DNA of 57,962 nucleotides from Candidatus Nomurabacteria bacterium (GCA_943349675.1 CALQZN010000001.1:1-57962); one strand, 5' to 3'; positions 45,940 through 54,036 are shown, counted from the stretch's first letter. Translations and numbers: made by a program. The notes: generated by a model not told the origin, from the sequence alone.

Positions 45940-45945
45940 TGCCGC

Positions 45946-46782
45946 ATGGCTACTTTTGACCGACTCTACCAAGACATACTCGGTCAAATCCTCAAAAAAG
46001 GCATCCGCGAACAGTCAGAGCGTACGGGGCACGAAACGGCAGCACTCCCCGGGCTCCACTTTTCTATCGACATCGAAAAAGATGGTTTCCCTCTTTTGAC
46101 GTTGCGGAAAATTCCCATAAAGATGTTTGTGGCGGAGCAGATATGGTTTATTGCTGGTACGCGCAAACCAGCAGATTTTTTACGCGATTATACAAAAATT
46201 TGGGACAGCTTTACCAACCCCGCAGACGTCGTGACAGTTGCCTACGGCTACAGGTGGCGCAAACACTTTGGCCGCGACCAACTAGGTAAACTCATTGACC
46301 TACTTAAAAAAGAACCGAGCTCGAGGCACGGCGTTATTATTACCTGGGACCCCGCAAGTGATGGACTCAGTTTGTTTAAAAAGAAAAATGTTCCTTGCCC
46401 GTATTCTTTTACCGTAAACATTATTGGAGGCCGACTCCACCTCCACAATATTGTGCGTTCAAACGACATGGTGCTGGGCTTCCCTGCTGATGTTGCCGGG
46501 TTTGCCTTGCTGCAGTGCATCTTGGCGCAAAAACTTGGCGTGAAGGTTGGCGTGTATTCACACTCAATCTCTAACGCGCACATATACGACAACCAGTATG
46601 TTGCAGTAAAAGAACTCTTGAAACGCAAAACTACACACAAACCAATTCAGGTTAGCATGCCAAAAAACGCATTCGACCGTGCAGAAAAAAAGGACCGAAA
46701 GCTTGCAGCAGAGTTGGTTGCCAGTTTTGAAAATCAGTACACTCCCCTGCCAGCAATTTCTGGATTACACGTTGTTTTATAA
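45946..46782 (+). CDS. thyA: Thymidylate synthase ThyA
   Basis: The 278-residue protein makes dTMP from dUMP with methylene-tetrahydrofolate. It has the active-site Cys in NVPCPYSFTV, RWRKHFGRDQLGKLIDLLK, SRHGVIITWDP and RSNDMVLGFPADVAGFALLQ. The last replaces the usual FNIASYA stretch with AGFALLQ, so the enzyme is divergent. ATG 45946 is fixed by TATAAT 6 bases upstream. It heads the operon with dcd 5 bases later and folA. Confidence 0.93.
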   Translation: MATFDRLYQDILGQILKKGIREQSERTGHETAALPGLHFSIDIEKDGFPLLTLRKIPIKMFVAEQIWFIAGTRKPADFLRDYTKIWDSFTNPADVVTVAYGYRWRKHFGRDQLGKLIDLLKKEPSSRHGVIITWDPASDGLSLFKKKNVPCPYSFTVNIIGGRLHLHNIVRSNDMVLGFPADVAGFALLQCILAQKLGVKVGVYSHSISNAHIYDNQYVAVKELLKRKTTHKPIQVSMPKNAFDRAEKKDRKLAAELVASFENQYTPLPAISGLHVVL

Positions 46783-46787
46783 AAAAT

Positions 46788-47429
46788 ATGTCTATACTTA
46801 CAAAACAAGAAATACTCGAACGCGTACATAGTGGCAATATTGGCATCAACCCTGGGCTCGACAGCTTCCAGCTCCAAGCCCATGCAGTAGACCTGCGGCT
46901 TGGATTTACGTTTCTTATTCCAAAAGCATGGCGCATGACCGACCATGGCCGCGAGGCTCTTAGTATTGACCCTTTGCGTGACCACGGCCCCGAATATTTT
47001 GACGTGATTGAGCTCGAACAAGGACAACACTTTGACCTACTACCCGAGGAATATGTGTTGGTGTCTACATTCGAAACAATCAAAATACCCAACGACCTTA
47101 TGGCGATTCTTTATCCTCGATCTTCGGTAAACCGTAAAGGCCTCTCCGTTGATCTAACCGGTATTATCGATTCAGGCTACGAGGGCCCGCTTACACTCCC
47201 CATCCGCAACAACACCAACTCACAAGTCATCCAGCTCCACCCCGGTGAGCGTTTTTGCCAGATTGTGTTTGAAGAACTGGCTCACCCTGTTGAGGCCCGT
47301 AAGAGTCGTTGGCATCAAAAAGATGTAGTTGATAAAGGCAAAAAAGAAAAATCAGCAGAAATGAAGTTTGTCTTCAACGGCGACATAAAAAAACTAAAAA
47401 AGGACTTTGCAGTAAAAAAGAACGTGTAA
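46788..47429 (+). CDS. dcd: dCTP deaminase / dUTPase-like
   Basis: The 213-residue protein has PRSSVNRKGLSVDLTGIIDSGYEG, the dCTP deaminase signature, and PIRNNTNSQVIQLHPGERFCQIVF. Dcd converts dCTP to dUTP, or in bifunctional forms to dUMP. It is 5 bases downstream of thyA, so it supplies substrate to it. The extended C-terminus is Lys-rich (KKLKKDFAVKKNV). Confidence 0.9.
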   Translation: MSILTKQEILERVHSGNIGINPGLDSFQLQAHAVDLRLGFTFLIPKAWRMTDHGREALSIDPLRDHGPEYFDVIELEQGQHFDLLPEEYVLVSTFETIKIPNDLMAILYPRSSVNRKGLSVDLTGIIDSGYEGPLTLPIRNNTNSQVIQLHPGERFCQIVFEELAHPVEARKSRWHQKDVVDKGKKEKSAEMKFVFNGDIKKLKKDFAVKKNV

Positions 47430-47431
47430 AT

Positions 47432-47929
47432 ATGTCAGCTCGTATAAGCATTGTTGTTGCAGTCGGTCAGAATCGAGAAGTTGGAAATACTGGAGGGCTA
47501 TTGTGGCGTATTCCAGAAGATCTTAAACGCTTTAAGGCCCTAACCCTAGGACACCCAGTCATTATGGGGCGAAAAACGTTTGAATCTATTATTGCATCTT
47601 TAGGGAAACCACTTCCAGGACGCACCAACATTGTAGTGACTCGTAACCCAACTTGGCATCACGCAGAAGTGTTGACCGCCTACTCACTTGAAGAAGCTTT
47701 AACAAAAGCACGCGAGTTAGACAAAGAAGAAATCCATATTGGCGGTGGTGCACAATTGTACGAACAGGCGCTCCTTCTAGTTGATCGTCTATACCTCACA
47801 TTAGTGGATGACAAAAAAGAAGCCGACACATATTTCCCTGCCTACGAACATTTGTTTACCAAAAAACTTTCAGAAGAGCCTCGCACAGAAGGCGGACTAT
47901 CTTACACATGGATTACATTGGAGCGCTAA
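47432..47929 (+). CDS. folA: Dihydrofolate reductase
   Basis: The 165-residue protein has ISIVVAVGQNREVGNTGGLLWRIPEDLKRFK and VIMGRKTFESI, with GRTNIVVTRN and HIGGGAQLYEQAL further on. It regenerates tetrahydrofolate from the dihydrofolate made by ThyA, which is in the same operon. The gene starts 2 bases after the dcd stop. The terminator follows within 5 bases of its stop. Confidence 0.95.
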   Translation: MSARISIVVAVGQNREVGNTGGLLWRIPEDLKRFKALTLGHPVIMGRKTFESIIASLGKPLPGRTNIVVTRNPTWHHAEVLTAYSLEEALTKARELDKEEIHIGGGAQLYEQALLLVDRLYLTLVDDKKEADTYFPAYEHLFTKKLSEEPRTEGGLSYTWITLER

Positions 47930-47930
47930 A

Positions 47931-47963
47931 ACAAAAAACTCCCCGCGCGGGGAGTTTTTTGTT
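47931..47963. terminator. Terminator of thyA-dcd-folA
   Basis: ACTCCCCGC pairs directly with GCGGGGAGT, flanked by A and T runs. It can also stop the convergent rplK transcript. Confidence 0.88.
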
Positions 47964-47978
47964 TATATAGTTTTGAGT

Positions 47979-48083
47979 TTATTTCACGTCCACCCACACA
48001 TGCTTTTCTGCTGAAAAGTTGCGCGGGCCCGCCTCGGCTCGTCAGCCTCCGGCCGGTGGACGTTTCTTACTTCACGTCCACCC
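47979..48083. repeat. Hairpin/GC-block repeat, copy B, flanked by duplicated rplK 3' end
   Basis: TTCACGTCCACCC occurs at 47983-47995 and 48071-48083. The right copy is the end of rplK with its stop. Between them is CTTTTC-TGCT-GAAAAG (48003-48018), then GCGCGGGCCCGCCTCGG and CCTCCGGCCG. Spacing is 88, against 90 in copy A at rplL. Confidence 0.78.
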
Positions 48084-48489
48084 CCATGCTTCGAGCAGAG
48101 CCAGCGATTATTTTCATCGCACTCTCTACATCGTTTGCATTTAGATCTACCATCTTTTGCTCTGCAATTGCGCGGAGCTGATCTTTAGACAGTGTGCCGA
48201 TTTTTGCAGTGTTTGGTTTGCCCGAGCCCTTCTCTTTGCCAAGCGCCTTCATGATAAGGCCCGAGGCTGGAGGAGTCTTGAGGATAAAGTCGTACGAGCG
48301 GTCTTCGTAAATGGTTATCTCACAAGGGATGAGGTTACCTATCATTGGCTGGGTAGCCTCGTTAAACCTCTTAACGAATTCGCCAATGTTGATGCCAGCA
48401 GGACCAAGCGTAGTACCAAGTGGAGGCGCAGGCGTAGCCTTGCCCGCTGGGGCTATAATCTTTATTTTTTTAGTGATTTTTTTTGCCAT
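48067..48489 (-). CDS. rplK: Ribosomal protein L11
   Basis: The 140-residue protein has the L11 N-terminal domain (IKIIAPAGKATPAPPLGTTLGPAGINIGEFVKRFNEATQ) and the RNA-binding C-terminal domain (KTPPASGLIMKALGKEKGSGKPNTAKIGTLSKDQLRAIAEQK). It binds the GTPase centre of 23S rRNA. It follows nusG with about 95 bases between, where a structured element lies. rplA does not follow as it usually would; instead the thymidylate operon faces it. Its 3' end is duplicated by repeat copy B. Confidence 0.96.
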   Translation of the reverse strand: MAKKITKKIKIIAPAGKATPAPPLGTTLGPAGINIGEFVKRFNEATQPMIGNLIPCEITIYEDRSYDFILKTPPASGLIMKALGKEKGSGKPNTAKIGTLSKDQLRAIAEQKMVDLNANDVESAMKIIAGSARSMGVDVK

Positions 48490-48500
48490 GAAATATTGTT

Positions 48501-48574
48501 GGCTGGAAAGTAGCTATCCCTTCGGACACTGCAGGACATAAGGGAACGGTCCTCAGAGGTAGCTACTTTCCGCC
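48501..48574 (-). promoter_or_regulatory. Structured spacer between nusG and rplK
   Basis: GGAAAGTAGCTA (48505-48516) pairs with TAGCTACTTTCC (48560-48571), continued by GGC/GCC. Inside, TCCCTT (48517-48522) pairs with AAGGGA (48540-48545), and CCT-CAG-AGG makes a third short stem. It is not followed by T residues, so it is not a terminator. It could be a processing or regulatory site in the mRNA. Confidence 0.5.
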
Positions 48575-48584
48575 AGATACTACT

Positions 48585-49136
48585 TTAAATTCTCTTAATC
48601 TGCAAGAAGTCGAGCTCTACCGGTGTTTCGCGGCCAAACATGGACACCAGCACCTTTACCTTGCCACGACTCTCGTCTACCTCGCCCACTTTGCCATCCA
48701 GGTCTTTAAATGGCCCATCAACAATAACCACGGAGTCCCCTGCTGCAAAGTCGATGGCGTGTTTAACCGAGCCTTCCTTCTCTTGCATGCGACCAAGGAG
48801 CGCATCCACCTCGTGCTGTTTGAGCGGAACTGGGTTGACACCTGAGCCTACGAAGCCCGTCACACGTGGCGTGTTGCGCACCACAAACCAAGACTGATCA
48901 TCGACAGTCATCTCTACCAAGACATACCCTGGGTACACCTTTTCTTCTTCCTCTACACGGCGACCACCTTTAATTTTGATAGTGCGCTCGGTTGGCACCA
49001 CAACGTTAAAAATTTTGTCCGAGATACCAAGCGACTCTATGCGTTGGCGCAAGTTACGTGCCACCGCGTTTTCGTACCCGGCATAGGTGTGTATCGCGTA
49101 CCACGCGCGCCCAACACTGTTATCTTGTTTTGCCAT
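48585..49136 (-). CDS. nusG: Transcription antitermination factor NusG
   Basis: The 183-residue protein has the NGN domain (WYAIHTYAGYENAVARNLRQRIESL, KVYPGYVLVEMTVDDQSWFVVRNTPRVTGFVG) and the KOW domain (DSVVIVDGPFKDLDGKVGEVDESRGKVKVLVSMFG, then VELDFLQIKR). It tunes elongation and couples it to ribosomes. It starts 12 bases downstream of the secE stop, the usual order secE-nusG-rplK. Confidence 0.97.
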   Translation of the reverse strand: MAKQDNSVGRAWYAIHTYAGYENAVARNLRQRIESLGISDKIFNVVVPTERTIKIKGGRRVEEEEKVYPGYVLVEMTVDDQSWFVVRNTPRVTGFVGSGVNPVPLKQHEVDALLGRMQEKEGSVKHAIDFAAGDSVVIVDGPFKDLDGKVGEVDESRGKVKVLVSMFGRETPVELDFLQIKRI

Positions 49137-49148
49137 GATAATTTTAGG

Positions 49149-49319
49149 TTAGATGATTTGTTTGACGACAGAGGTAAACACATAGTCCCAAAGCCCGAGG
49201 TACACGGCTGTCACCAAAGAGACGGCGATAACTACTACTGTATACACCACAGCTTGGCGTTTTGTTGGCCAAGATACGTGCCGCATTTCCGCACGAACGT
49301 CTTTAAAGTATTGCAACAT
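49149..49319 (-). CDS. secE: Preprotein translocase subunit SecE
   Basis: The 56-residue product, MLQYFKDVRAEMRHVSWPTK and a single helix (VVYTVVVIAVSLVTAVYLGLW), has the VSWPTK hinge that defines SecE. It is a single-helix SecE, as in most Gram-positives and small genomes, and is part of the SecYEG channel. Position directly upstream of nusG confirms it. The start is ATG 49319; no clear ribosome site is seen. Confidence 0.95.
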   Translation of the reverse strand: MLQYFKDVRAEMRHVSWPTKRQAVVYTVVVIAVSLVTAVYLGLWDYVFTSVVKQII

Positions 49320-49337
49320 AAGTTATTTTTGCCATTT

Positions 49338-49361
49338 TTAAAAGCCCCGGAGGGCTTTTTA
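49338..49361. terminator. Short bidirectional hairpin before secE
   Basis: AAAAGCCC and GGGCTTTT pair around CGGA. It has T residues on the plus side and only four on the minus side. It lies between the SIMPL-gene terminator and secE. Its role as a terminator is weak on the minus strand; it may be an attenuator for secE. Confidence 0.5.
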
Positions 49362-49400
49362 TGATCCAAATAGTAGTCCTATAAGGCGATTTTGTCAACA

Positions 49401-49436
49401 AAGCAAAAACCCGTACCCCAGAGCAAGAGGTACGGA
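49401..49436 (-). terminator. Terminator of the SIMPL gene
   Basis: CCGTACC and GGTACGG pair over an 11-base loop, and the minus strand continues with GTTTTTG. It lies about 20 bases past the SIMPL-domain gene stop. Confidence 0.7.
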
Positions 49437-49458
49437 TAGCTGCTCGTTTTTAGTTTGG

Positions 49459-50289
49459 TTATCGAATTTCGTACGTAACTGAGACATCGTTGACGAGCTT
49501 GTTCTGCCCCACAGATATCTCTGGACTAGCCATCTTAGCGTCTTGTGCTACTGCACCCCCACGAGCATACATCATAGGCGATGGGTAGCCACCGCCGTTT
49601 TCGCTAAACGACACCACCCGCACCAGTGACACGCCCAAAGCATCCGCAAGTGCTTCTGCCTTTTCTTTTGCATCATCTATTGCCTTGTCGCGAGCTTGTT
49701 CCTGTACACCAGTTGGGTCGTCAAACGTGAAATTAAGTCCACTTACTTCCGTAGCGCCCTTGGTGCCAACACCCGCAAGCAACTCACCCGCTTTTTTGGT
49801 GTCGCGTACCTTTACTGTTGTAGTTTGGCGCACTTCGTAGCCCCGGAGCACTTGTTTGCCTGGTGGACAATACGTGGCACTAGGTACGTTGCTCCCGATA
49901 GGACCGGGGCAAACACTGTTTTGATAGTCGTACTGAGGGTTAATAGAATAGTCACTTGTTTGGATATCCTTTTTGTCTACCCCAGCGCCAGTCAAATACG
50001 CAGTAGCCGCGTTTGCTTTTGTTGTTGCATCTGCTTGCGCATCAGCGACAGCCAGTTTGGTAGAGACAACCGAGAAAGAAAATGTGGCAATGTCTGGCAC
50101 TGCAACCATTTCTCCATGGCCAGAGACGGTAATAGTATTTGTCGCAGCCATTCCTGTGCCAACGTAGCGGAGTCCCATTAAACTACTCACTACTTCCACT
50201 ACCAAAAACAGCGCGAGCACACTTACCGTAATGAGTAAGGCTTTACGCAAACGCTCTCCTGTTTGACCTTCAAACGGCATTCCTTCCAT
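49459..50289 (-). CDS. SIMPL-domain (DUF541) anchored protein
   Basis: The 276-residue protein has an N-terminal membrane anchor (ALLITVSVLALFLVVEVVSSL) and a SIMPL domain: TITVSGHGEMVAVPDIATFSFSV, then KKDIQTSDYSINPQYDY, and ARDKAIDDAKEKAEALADALGVSLVRVVSFSE near the end. It may have one disulphide (SVCPGP / TYCPPGK). The family is periplasmic or exported and of unknown role; in E. coli YggE counters oxidative stress. A start at the Met of MPFEG, three residues later, is also possible. Confidence 0.85.
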   Translation of the reverse strand: MEGMPFEGQTGERLRKALLITVSVLALFLVVEVVSSLMGLRYVGTGMAATNTITVSGHGEMVAVPDIATFSFSVVSTKLAVADAQADATTKANAATAYLTGAGVDKKDIQTSDYSINPQYDYQNSVCPGPIGSNVPSATYCPPGKQVLRGYEVRQTTTVKVRDTKKAGELLAGVGTKGATEVSGLNFTFDDPTGVQEQARDKAIDDAKEKAEALADALGVSLVRVVSFSENGGGYPSPMMYARGGAVAQDAKMASPEISVGQNKLVNDVSVTYEIR

Positions 50290-50341
50290 ATAATTTCTTT
50301 TATTACTATATAAACATCGCTGGGGACTCTTGGTTGTGACG

Positions 50342-51016
50342 TTATTGGACCGATTTGATTACCGACATAATCTGGGCATACGGCAGAGCGCCAGAAATTG
50401 GCATACCTTTGCCTGTTTTAGTGTTAAGTACAACAGTAAATGGCGTACCACTACCTCCGTTGCTTTGTGCCTCTGTTGTGTCGGTTGCTATTTTGTCTGC
50501 ATATTTACCAGAGGCAGCGCAGGCAGCAAACTTGGCTGGGTCGGCCCCTAACCCTTTTGCCACTTCTGCGTAGTACGCACTACCGAGCTTTGCTTGGTTT
50601 GCAAACAATATATCTGCAAACTGCCAAAAACCAGCACTACCGAGCTGCTCTGCCACACACTCAGACGCCTCTGCCGAAGGCTGTGCCTCTGGGTGGATGC
50701 TGGTCAAAGGTAGTTGCCTGTACACCCAAGCGATCTGTCCGTTTGATTCATCAACAATTTTTTTGAGTGTAGGGTGTATGACGTTGCAGTACGGGCACTG
50801 AAAGTCAGAATATTCTACGAGCACAATTGGAGCGTCTGCAGAGCCGCGTACATGGTCGGTTGCAGAGGGTGGGCGAACTTCTGCCGCGGCAGTAGGCGCA
50901 CCACCTTCAACGGCAGGCGCCTTATTGCTGGTAAATAGTATGGCCCCAGCGATAAGTACTCCAGCGATAAGTATAGAAACGGAAGGTGTAATCTCTATTT
51001 TTTTTGTTTCAGACAT
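50342..51016 (-). CDS. DsbA-family thiol-disulphide oxidoreductase
   Basis: The 224-residue protein has an anchor helix (ILIAGVLIAGAILFTSN) and a thioredoxin-fold domain with EYSDFQCPYCNVIHPTLKKI (CPYC active site) and GSGTPFTVVLNT (cis-Pro near TPF). It introduces or shuffles disulphides in exported proteins, several of which in this window have paired Cys. Start ATG 51016 is fixed by TGG-TACAAT 6 bases upstream, rejecting an earlier ATG. It ends about 50 bases from the SIMPL gene. Confidence 0.9.
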   Translation of the reverse strand: MSETKKIEITPSVSILIAGVLIAGAILFTSNKAPAVEGGAPTAAAEVRPPSATDHVRGSADAPIVLVEYSDFQCPYCNVIHPTLKKIVDESNGQIAWVYRQLPLTSIHPEAQPSAEASECVAEQLGSAGFWQFADILFANQAKLGSAYYAEVAKGLGADPAKFAACAASGKYADKIATDTTEAQSNGGSGTPFTVVLNTKTGKGMPISGALPYAQIMSVIKSVQ

Positions 51017-51037
51017 GAGCACATTGTACCATTCCTA

Positions 51038-51484
51038 CTATTTTGGTCGAGATTTGAGCAAATCCCGAATTTCTTCAAGCAATCGCTCCTGCGCTGGCTT
51101 GGTGTGGGCAGGGGCGGCAGCATCACCCTGGTTAAACAACCGTTTACGCGCAACAGATATAAGCTTAAATACAACAAAAATAGAGAGCGCTATAACAAAA
51201 AAGTTTAGTATCGTTTGTGCAAATGCTCCCCAGTTAAGCAGTATCGGGGTGTCCCCTACAGCAATATTGAGCGACAGCTTTTTTATATCAGTAGTACTAC
51301 CTGTAATGAGCCCCAAGGCCGGTGTAATAATGTCGGCAACGAGGGAGTTTACGATTGCACTAAACGCGTTGCCAATAACCACCGCAATTGCCAAGTCAAA
51401 GGCGTTGCCCTTAACAGCAAAATTTTTAAACTCAGACCAAAACCCAAAAGCTTTTGTGCGTATGTTTGCTTTTATTTTTGCCAT
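51038..51484 (-). CDS. mscL: Large-conductance mechanosensitive channel MscL
   Basis: The 148-residue protein has the MscL start (FWSEFKNFAVKGNAFDLAIAVVIGNAFSAIVNSLVADIITPALGLI), the second helix (TILNFFVIALSIFVVFKLISV) and a C-terminal helix (RLLEEIRDLLKS). It opens under membrane tension to release solutes. It lies 5 bases downstream of the coiled-coil DUF1003-like gene. The leading MAKIKANIRTKAFG adds about ten residues beyond E. coli MscL. Confidence 0.95.
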   Translation of the reverse strand: MAKIKANIRTKAFGFWSEFKNFAVKGNAFDLAIAVVIGNAFSAIVNSLVADIITPALGLITGSTTDIKKLSLNIAVGDTPILLNWGAFAQTILNFFVIALSIFVVFKLISVARKRLFNQGDAAAPAHTKPAQERLLEEIRDLLKSRPK

Positions 51485-51489
51485 ACGTT

Positions 51490-52005
51490 TTATTGGCGAT
51501 TGTGTAGTTTTTCTACATCCTGCATAAGTTTTTGCAACCCACTTCGAATCTCGTCCAGTGTTTTCTCTTGCCCTGCCTGAGAAGCCTCTTCTGCCTTCTC
51601 GTCTTCAGTCATCTCTTCCACGTCTTCTTGAATCTCGTCGACGTCTTCTTGGATTTCATCAACGTCCTCCTGAATCTCGTCCACATCTTCTTGGATCTCG
51701 TCGATATCTTCTTGAATCTCTTCGATGTCTTGCTCAACATTTTCGATAGTCCGTGTTGTGTAGTTGATGGTCATCTGTATAAAAATCGACAAGTAAATTG
51801 CTTCCAAAGAAACAATGGTGGTCAAAATCAAAAGCATCCGTTCAAATGGCAAAACTCCAAATTGCACCAACAAAAAACTACCCAAAAACAAAAACGTGTG
51901 TAGGACGACAGACTCAAGTGAGCCGACCGCACGTGTAACCCCAAGAGCCAGTTGCTCTATTTGTTCTTTTGGCTCTTTTCGTTTTTCTTTACCTTTTTTA
52001 GCCAT
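51490..52005 (-). CDS. DUF1003-like membrane protein with heptad-repeat tail
   Basis: The 171-residue protein has two membrane helices (LHTFLFLGSFLLVQFG and LLILTTIVSLEAIYLSIFIQM), resembling DUF1003 proteins (SLEAIYLSIF), then a tail with the heptad EIQEDVD repeated about five times in tandem (DNA unit 21 bp, about 51623-51735). The repeats form an acidic coiled coil. It probably oligomerises. ATG 52005 has TAGTGT 7 bases upstream. It is cotranscribed with mscL. Confidence 0.75.
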   Translation of the reverse strand: MAKKGKEKRKEPKEQIEQLALGVTRAVGSLESVVLHTFLFLGSFLLVQFGVLPFERMLLILTTIVSLEAIYLSIFIQMTINYTTRTIENVEQDIEEIQEDIDEIQEDVDEIQEDVDEIQEDVDEIQEDVEEMTEDEKAEEASQAGQEKTLDEIRSGLQKLMQDVEKLHNRQ

Positions 52006-52064
52006 ACATAAAACACTACCTCAACACTCTCGATTGTACCACCGACCTTTGTGCACGCCGCAAT

Positions 52065-53159
52065 TTATCGCATCGTTTTAAGTTTTTGCTCAACTGCAAA
52101 CCGCTCGACCCCCAACTCAATAAGACGCGTAATGAGGTCAGTATATGAGATACCAGCAGCGCCCCAGAGCCTTGGGTACATACTTACATTCGTAAATCCT
52201 GGCATGGTGTTTATTTCGTTTACAAACAACGTACCCTCTTTCGTATAAAAAAAGTCCACGCGGGCTAGACCCTCACATGAGAGGGTTTTAAATACCAAAG
52301 TAGCGAGACTTCGCAAACGCTCCGTGGCTTCGGTTGGAATGTCGGCAGGTATAATGAGCGACGCACCGTCCTCGTCAATATATTTTGCATCGTATGAGTA
52401 AAATTCGTGATGCGGAATAATCTCCCCCACTCCCGAAGCGTCTGGATTTTGGTTGCCAAGCACCGCGCATTCAAGTTCTCTTCCGGCGACAAACTCCTCG
52501 ACAATAATTTTTGTATCAAATTCGAACGCATGCGCCACAGCTTCTTCAAACTCCTGTTTGTTTTTTGCCTTACTCACCCCCACAGATGAACCCAAGTTTG
52601 CTGGTTTTATAAACAAGGGAGTCCCTAGCTCCATAGAAATCTCTACAAAATCAACAACCTCTCCCTGGCGTAAGACTTTAAACTTTGCAATGGGCAGGCC
52701 GGCATCACGCAGCAAGCGCTTCATTACGTCTTTGTCCATCCCCACCGCCGAGCCAAGTACACTGGCCCCTACAAACGGCACGCCGGCCAATTTGAGCAAG
52801 CCTTGGACTGTGCCATCTTCGCCAAACGGCCCGTGAAGTATAGGGAAGACAACATCAACCGCGGGCAGCACACCCGAACGCGAGAGGTTGGTGACTTCAC
52901 CACTACTTTGTGGCACAAGCGCCACACTTTCGTTGCCGAGCGTGTTTAAAGCGATGGTTTTAGGGTCGCTGGTGTTGAGCAAAAACTCTGCCTGGTTAGG
53001 CAACAGCCAATGGCCAGCTTTGTCTATTGCGATAAGGCAAACCTCATATTTATTTTTATCTATCGCGTCAGCAATGTTTTTGGCCGACTGTAGCGACACC
53101 TCGTGCTCGGCCGACTTGCCGCCAAAGAGTATTCCGACCCGTAGCTTTTTACCTTCCAT
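52065..53159 (-). CDS. ddl: D-alanine--D-alanine ligase
   Basis: The 364-residue ATP-grasp enzyme has LRVGILFGGKSAEHEVSLQSA, LHGPFGEDGTVQGLL, PLFIKPANLGSSVGVSK and VDFFYTKEGTLFVNEINTMPGFT. It makes the dipeptide of the peptidoglycan stem. ATG 53159 is fixed by TGT-TATATT 7 bases upstream, rejecting an earlier start. The organism therefore makes its own peptidoglycan end, consistent with the peptidoglycan-binding surface protein. Confidence 0.96.
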   Translation of the reverse strand: MEGKKLRVGILFGGKSAEHEVSLQSAKNIADAIDKNKYEVCLIAIDKAGHWLLPNQAEFLLNTSDPKTIALNTLGNESVALVPQSSGEVTNLSRSGVLPAVDVVFPILHGPFGEDGTVQGLLKLAGVPFVGASVLGSAVGMDKDVMKRLLRDAGLPIAKFKVLRQGEVVDFVEISMELGTPLFIKPANLGSSVGVSKAKNKQEFEEAVAHAFEFDTKIIVEEFVAGRELECAVLGNQNPDASGVGEIIPHHEFYSYDAKYIDEDGASLIIPADIPTEATERLRSLATLVFKTLSCEGLARVDFFYTKEGTLFVNEINTMPGFTNVSMYPRLWGAAGISYTDLITRLIELGVERFAVEQKLKTMR

Positions 53160-53203
53160 TACTCCCAATATAACACCAGAGTGATAGAGAGGTTTCGAGC
53201 AGT

Positions 53204-53686
53204 CTAGTGGCTTTCGTACTCGGTGTAGAGCGGCACACCCAGACGCATGGCCTCAAGCCCCGCACGAACGCGAGAACCTATGGTGGGGCGCAGCAGCTTC
53301 AGCGCTTCGTCTTGACTACAAAACTGGTATGCCTCTATTTCTTGTTCTTCCAACACAATGCGGGCAATTTGGGCTGCTCCAAGGACGCCACCAAAAAAGG
53401 TAAACTCGACCGAGTCATATGCTTCCGCTTTGTTGGGGAAATTTCTTTCGTACTGAACTATTAAAAAAGTGAGTTGAGGGATCTCCAGCCCTATTTCCTC
53501 TTTGATTTCGCGGACACATCCGTCGTGGGGAGACTCCAGCGCGTCAATAACACCTCCCGGAACACTCCACCCTTCTCGATAGCTTTGCTTTACAATAAGC
53601 AGCTCATCTTTTTCATTTAAAAATATCGCTGCACAGCCTACATGCCTCTTGGGTAAGGACGCGAGATATTCTGCATATGGCAACAT
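53204..53686 (-). CDS. Nudix hydrolase
   Basis: The 160-residue protein has a full Nudix box (GGVIDALESPHDGCVREIKEEIGLEI: G, five, E, seven, REIxEE). It hydrolyses a nucleoside diphosphate linked to another group; substrate unknown. The box is at residues 44-68. ATG 53686 has TACAAT 7 bases upstream. It is the last gene before ddl on the minus strand, with 44 bases between. Confidence 0.88.
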   Translation of the reverse strand: MLPYAEYLASLPKRHVGCAAIFLNEKDELLIVKQSYREGWSVPGGVIDALESPHDGCVREIKEEIGLEIPQLTFLIVQYERNFPNKAEAYDSVEFTFFGGVLGAAQIARIVLEEQEIEAYQFCSQDEALKLLRPTIGSRVRAGLEAMRLGVPLYTEYESH

Positions 53687-53722
53687 AGTGCAGATTGTAC
53701 GTTATTTTATCTTTTATTACTC

Positions 53723-53933
53723 TGGGTGACCGATGGGACTCCTTTTTGCCCGTCGGCTCGAATCGTTGCGCATGGCTCACGATATACTCGCCTCCTCCTT
53801 AAAAAGCCTCGGGCCCTCGCTGTTTTGCTACGCAAGCTCGGGTCCCGTTCGATTCCCAAGCAACGCTCGCGTTGCAAAACTACCCAACCTTGCGGCTGGG
53901 TAGTTTTGTCACCGTGGGTGACCGATGGGACTC
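53723..53933. repeat. Direct repeat of tRNA-His 3' end, 192 bp apart
   Basis: The 19 bases TGGGTGACCGATGGGACTC occur at 53723-53741 and 53915-53933. The right copy is the acceptor and T-arm end of tRNA-His; the left copy is cut off from any tRNA. The 173 bases between hold short GC-rich segments, a terminator, and no gene. This resembles the footprint of insertion at a tRNA end, or the same kind of event that gave repeats A and B. Confidence 0.7.
53875..53908. terminator. Terminator downstream of tRNA-His
   Basis: CAAAACTACCCA and TGGGTAGTTTTG pair over a 10-base loop. It lies inside the direct repeat, about 10 bases from the mature tRNA end. Confidence 0.75.
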
Positions 53934-53989
53934 GAACCCACAACAACTGGTACCACAAACCAGGGCTCTACCATTGAGCTACGGCCACC
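53917..53989 (-). tRNA. tRNA-His (anticodon GUG)
   Basis: A cloverleaf folds with acceptor GTGGCCG/CGGTCAC, D loop with GGTAG, anticodon loop TTTGTGG (anticodon GTG), and T loop GTTCGAG. An extra G precedes position 1 (G-1) and the discriminator is C, as in tRNA-His. No CCA end is encoded beyond what the discriminator and next bases give. Confidence 0.93.
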
Positions 53990-54036
53990 ATTGAACGCTT
54001 GTTTTTATACCACAAAAACCACCAAACCGATACTGA

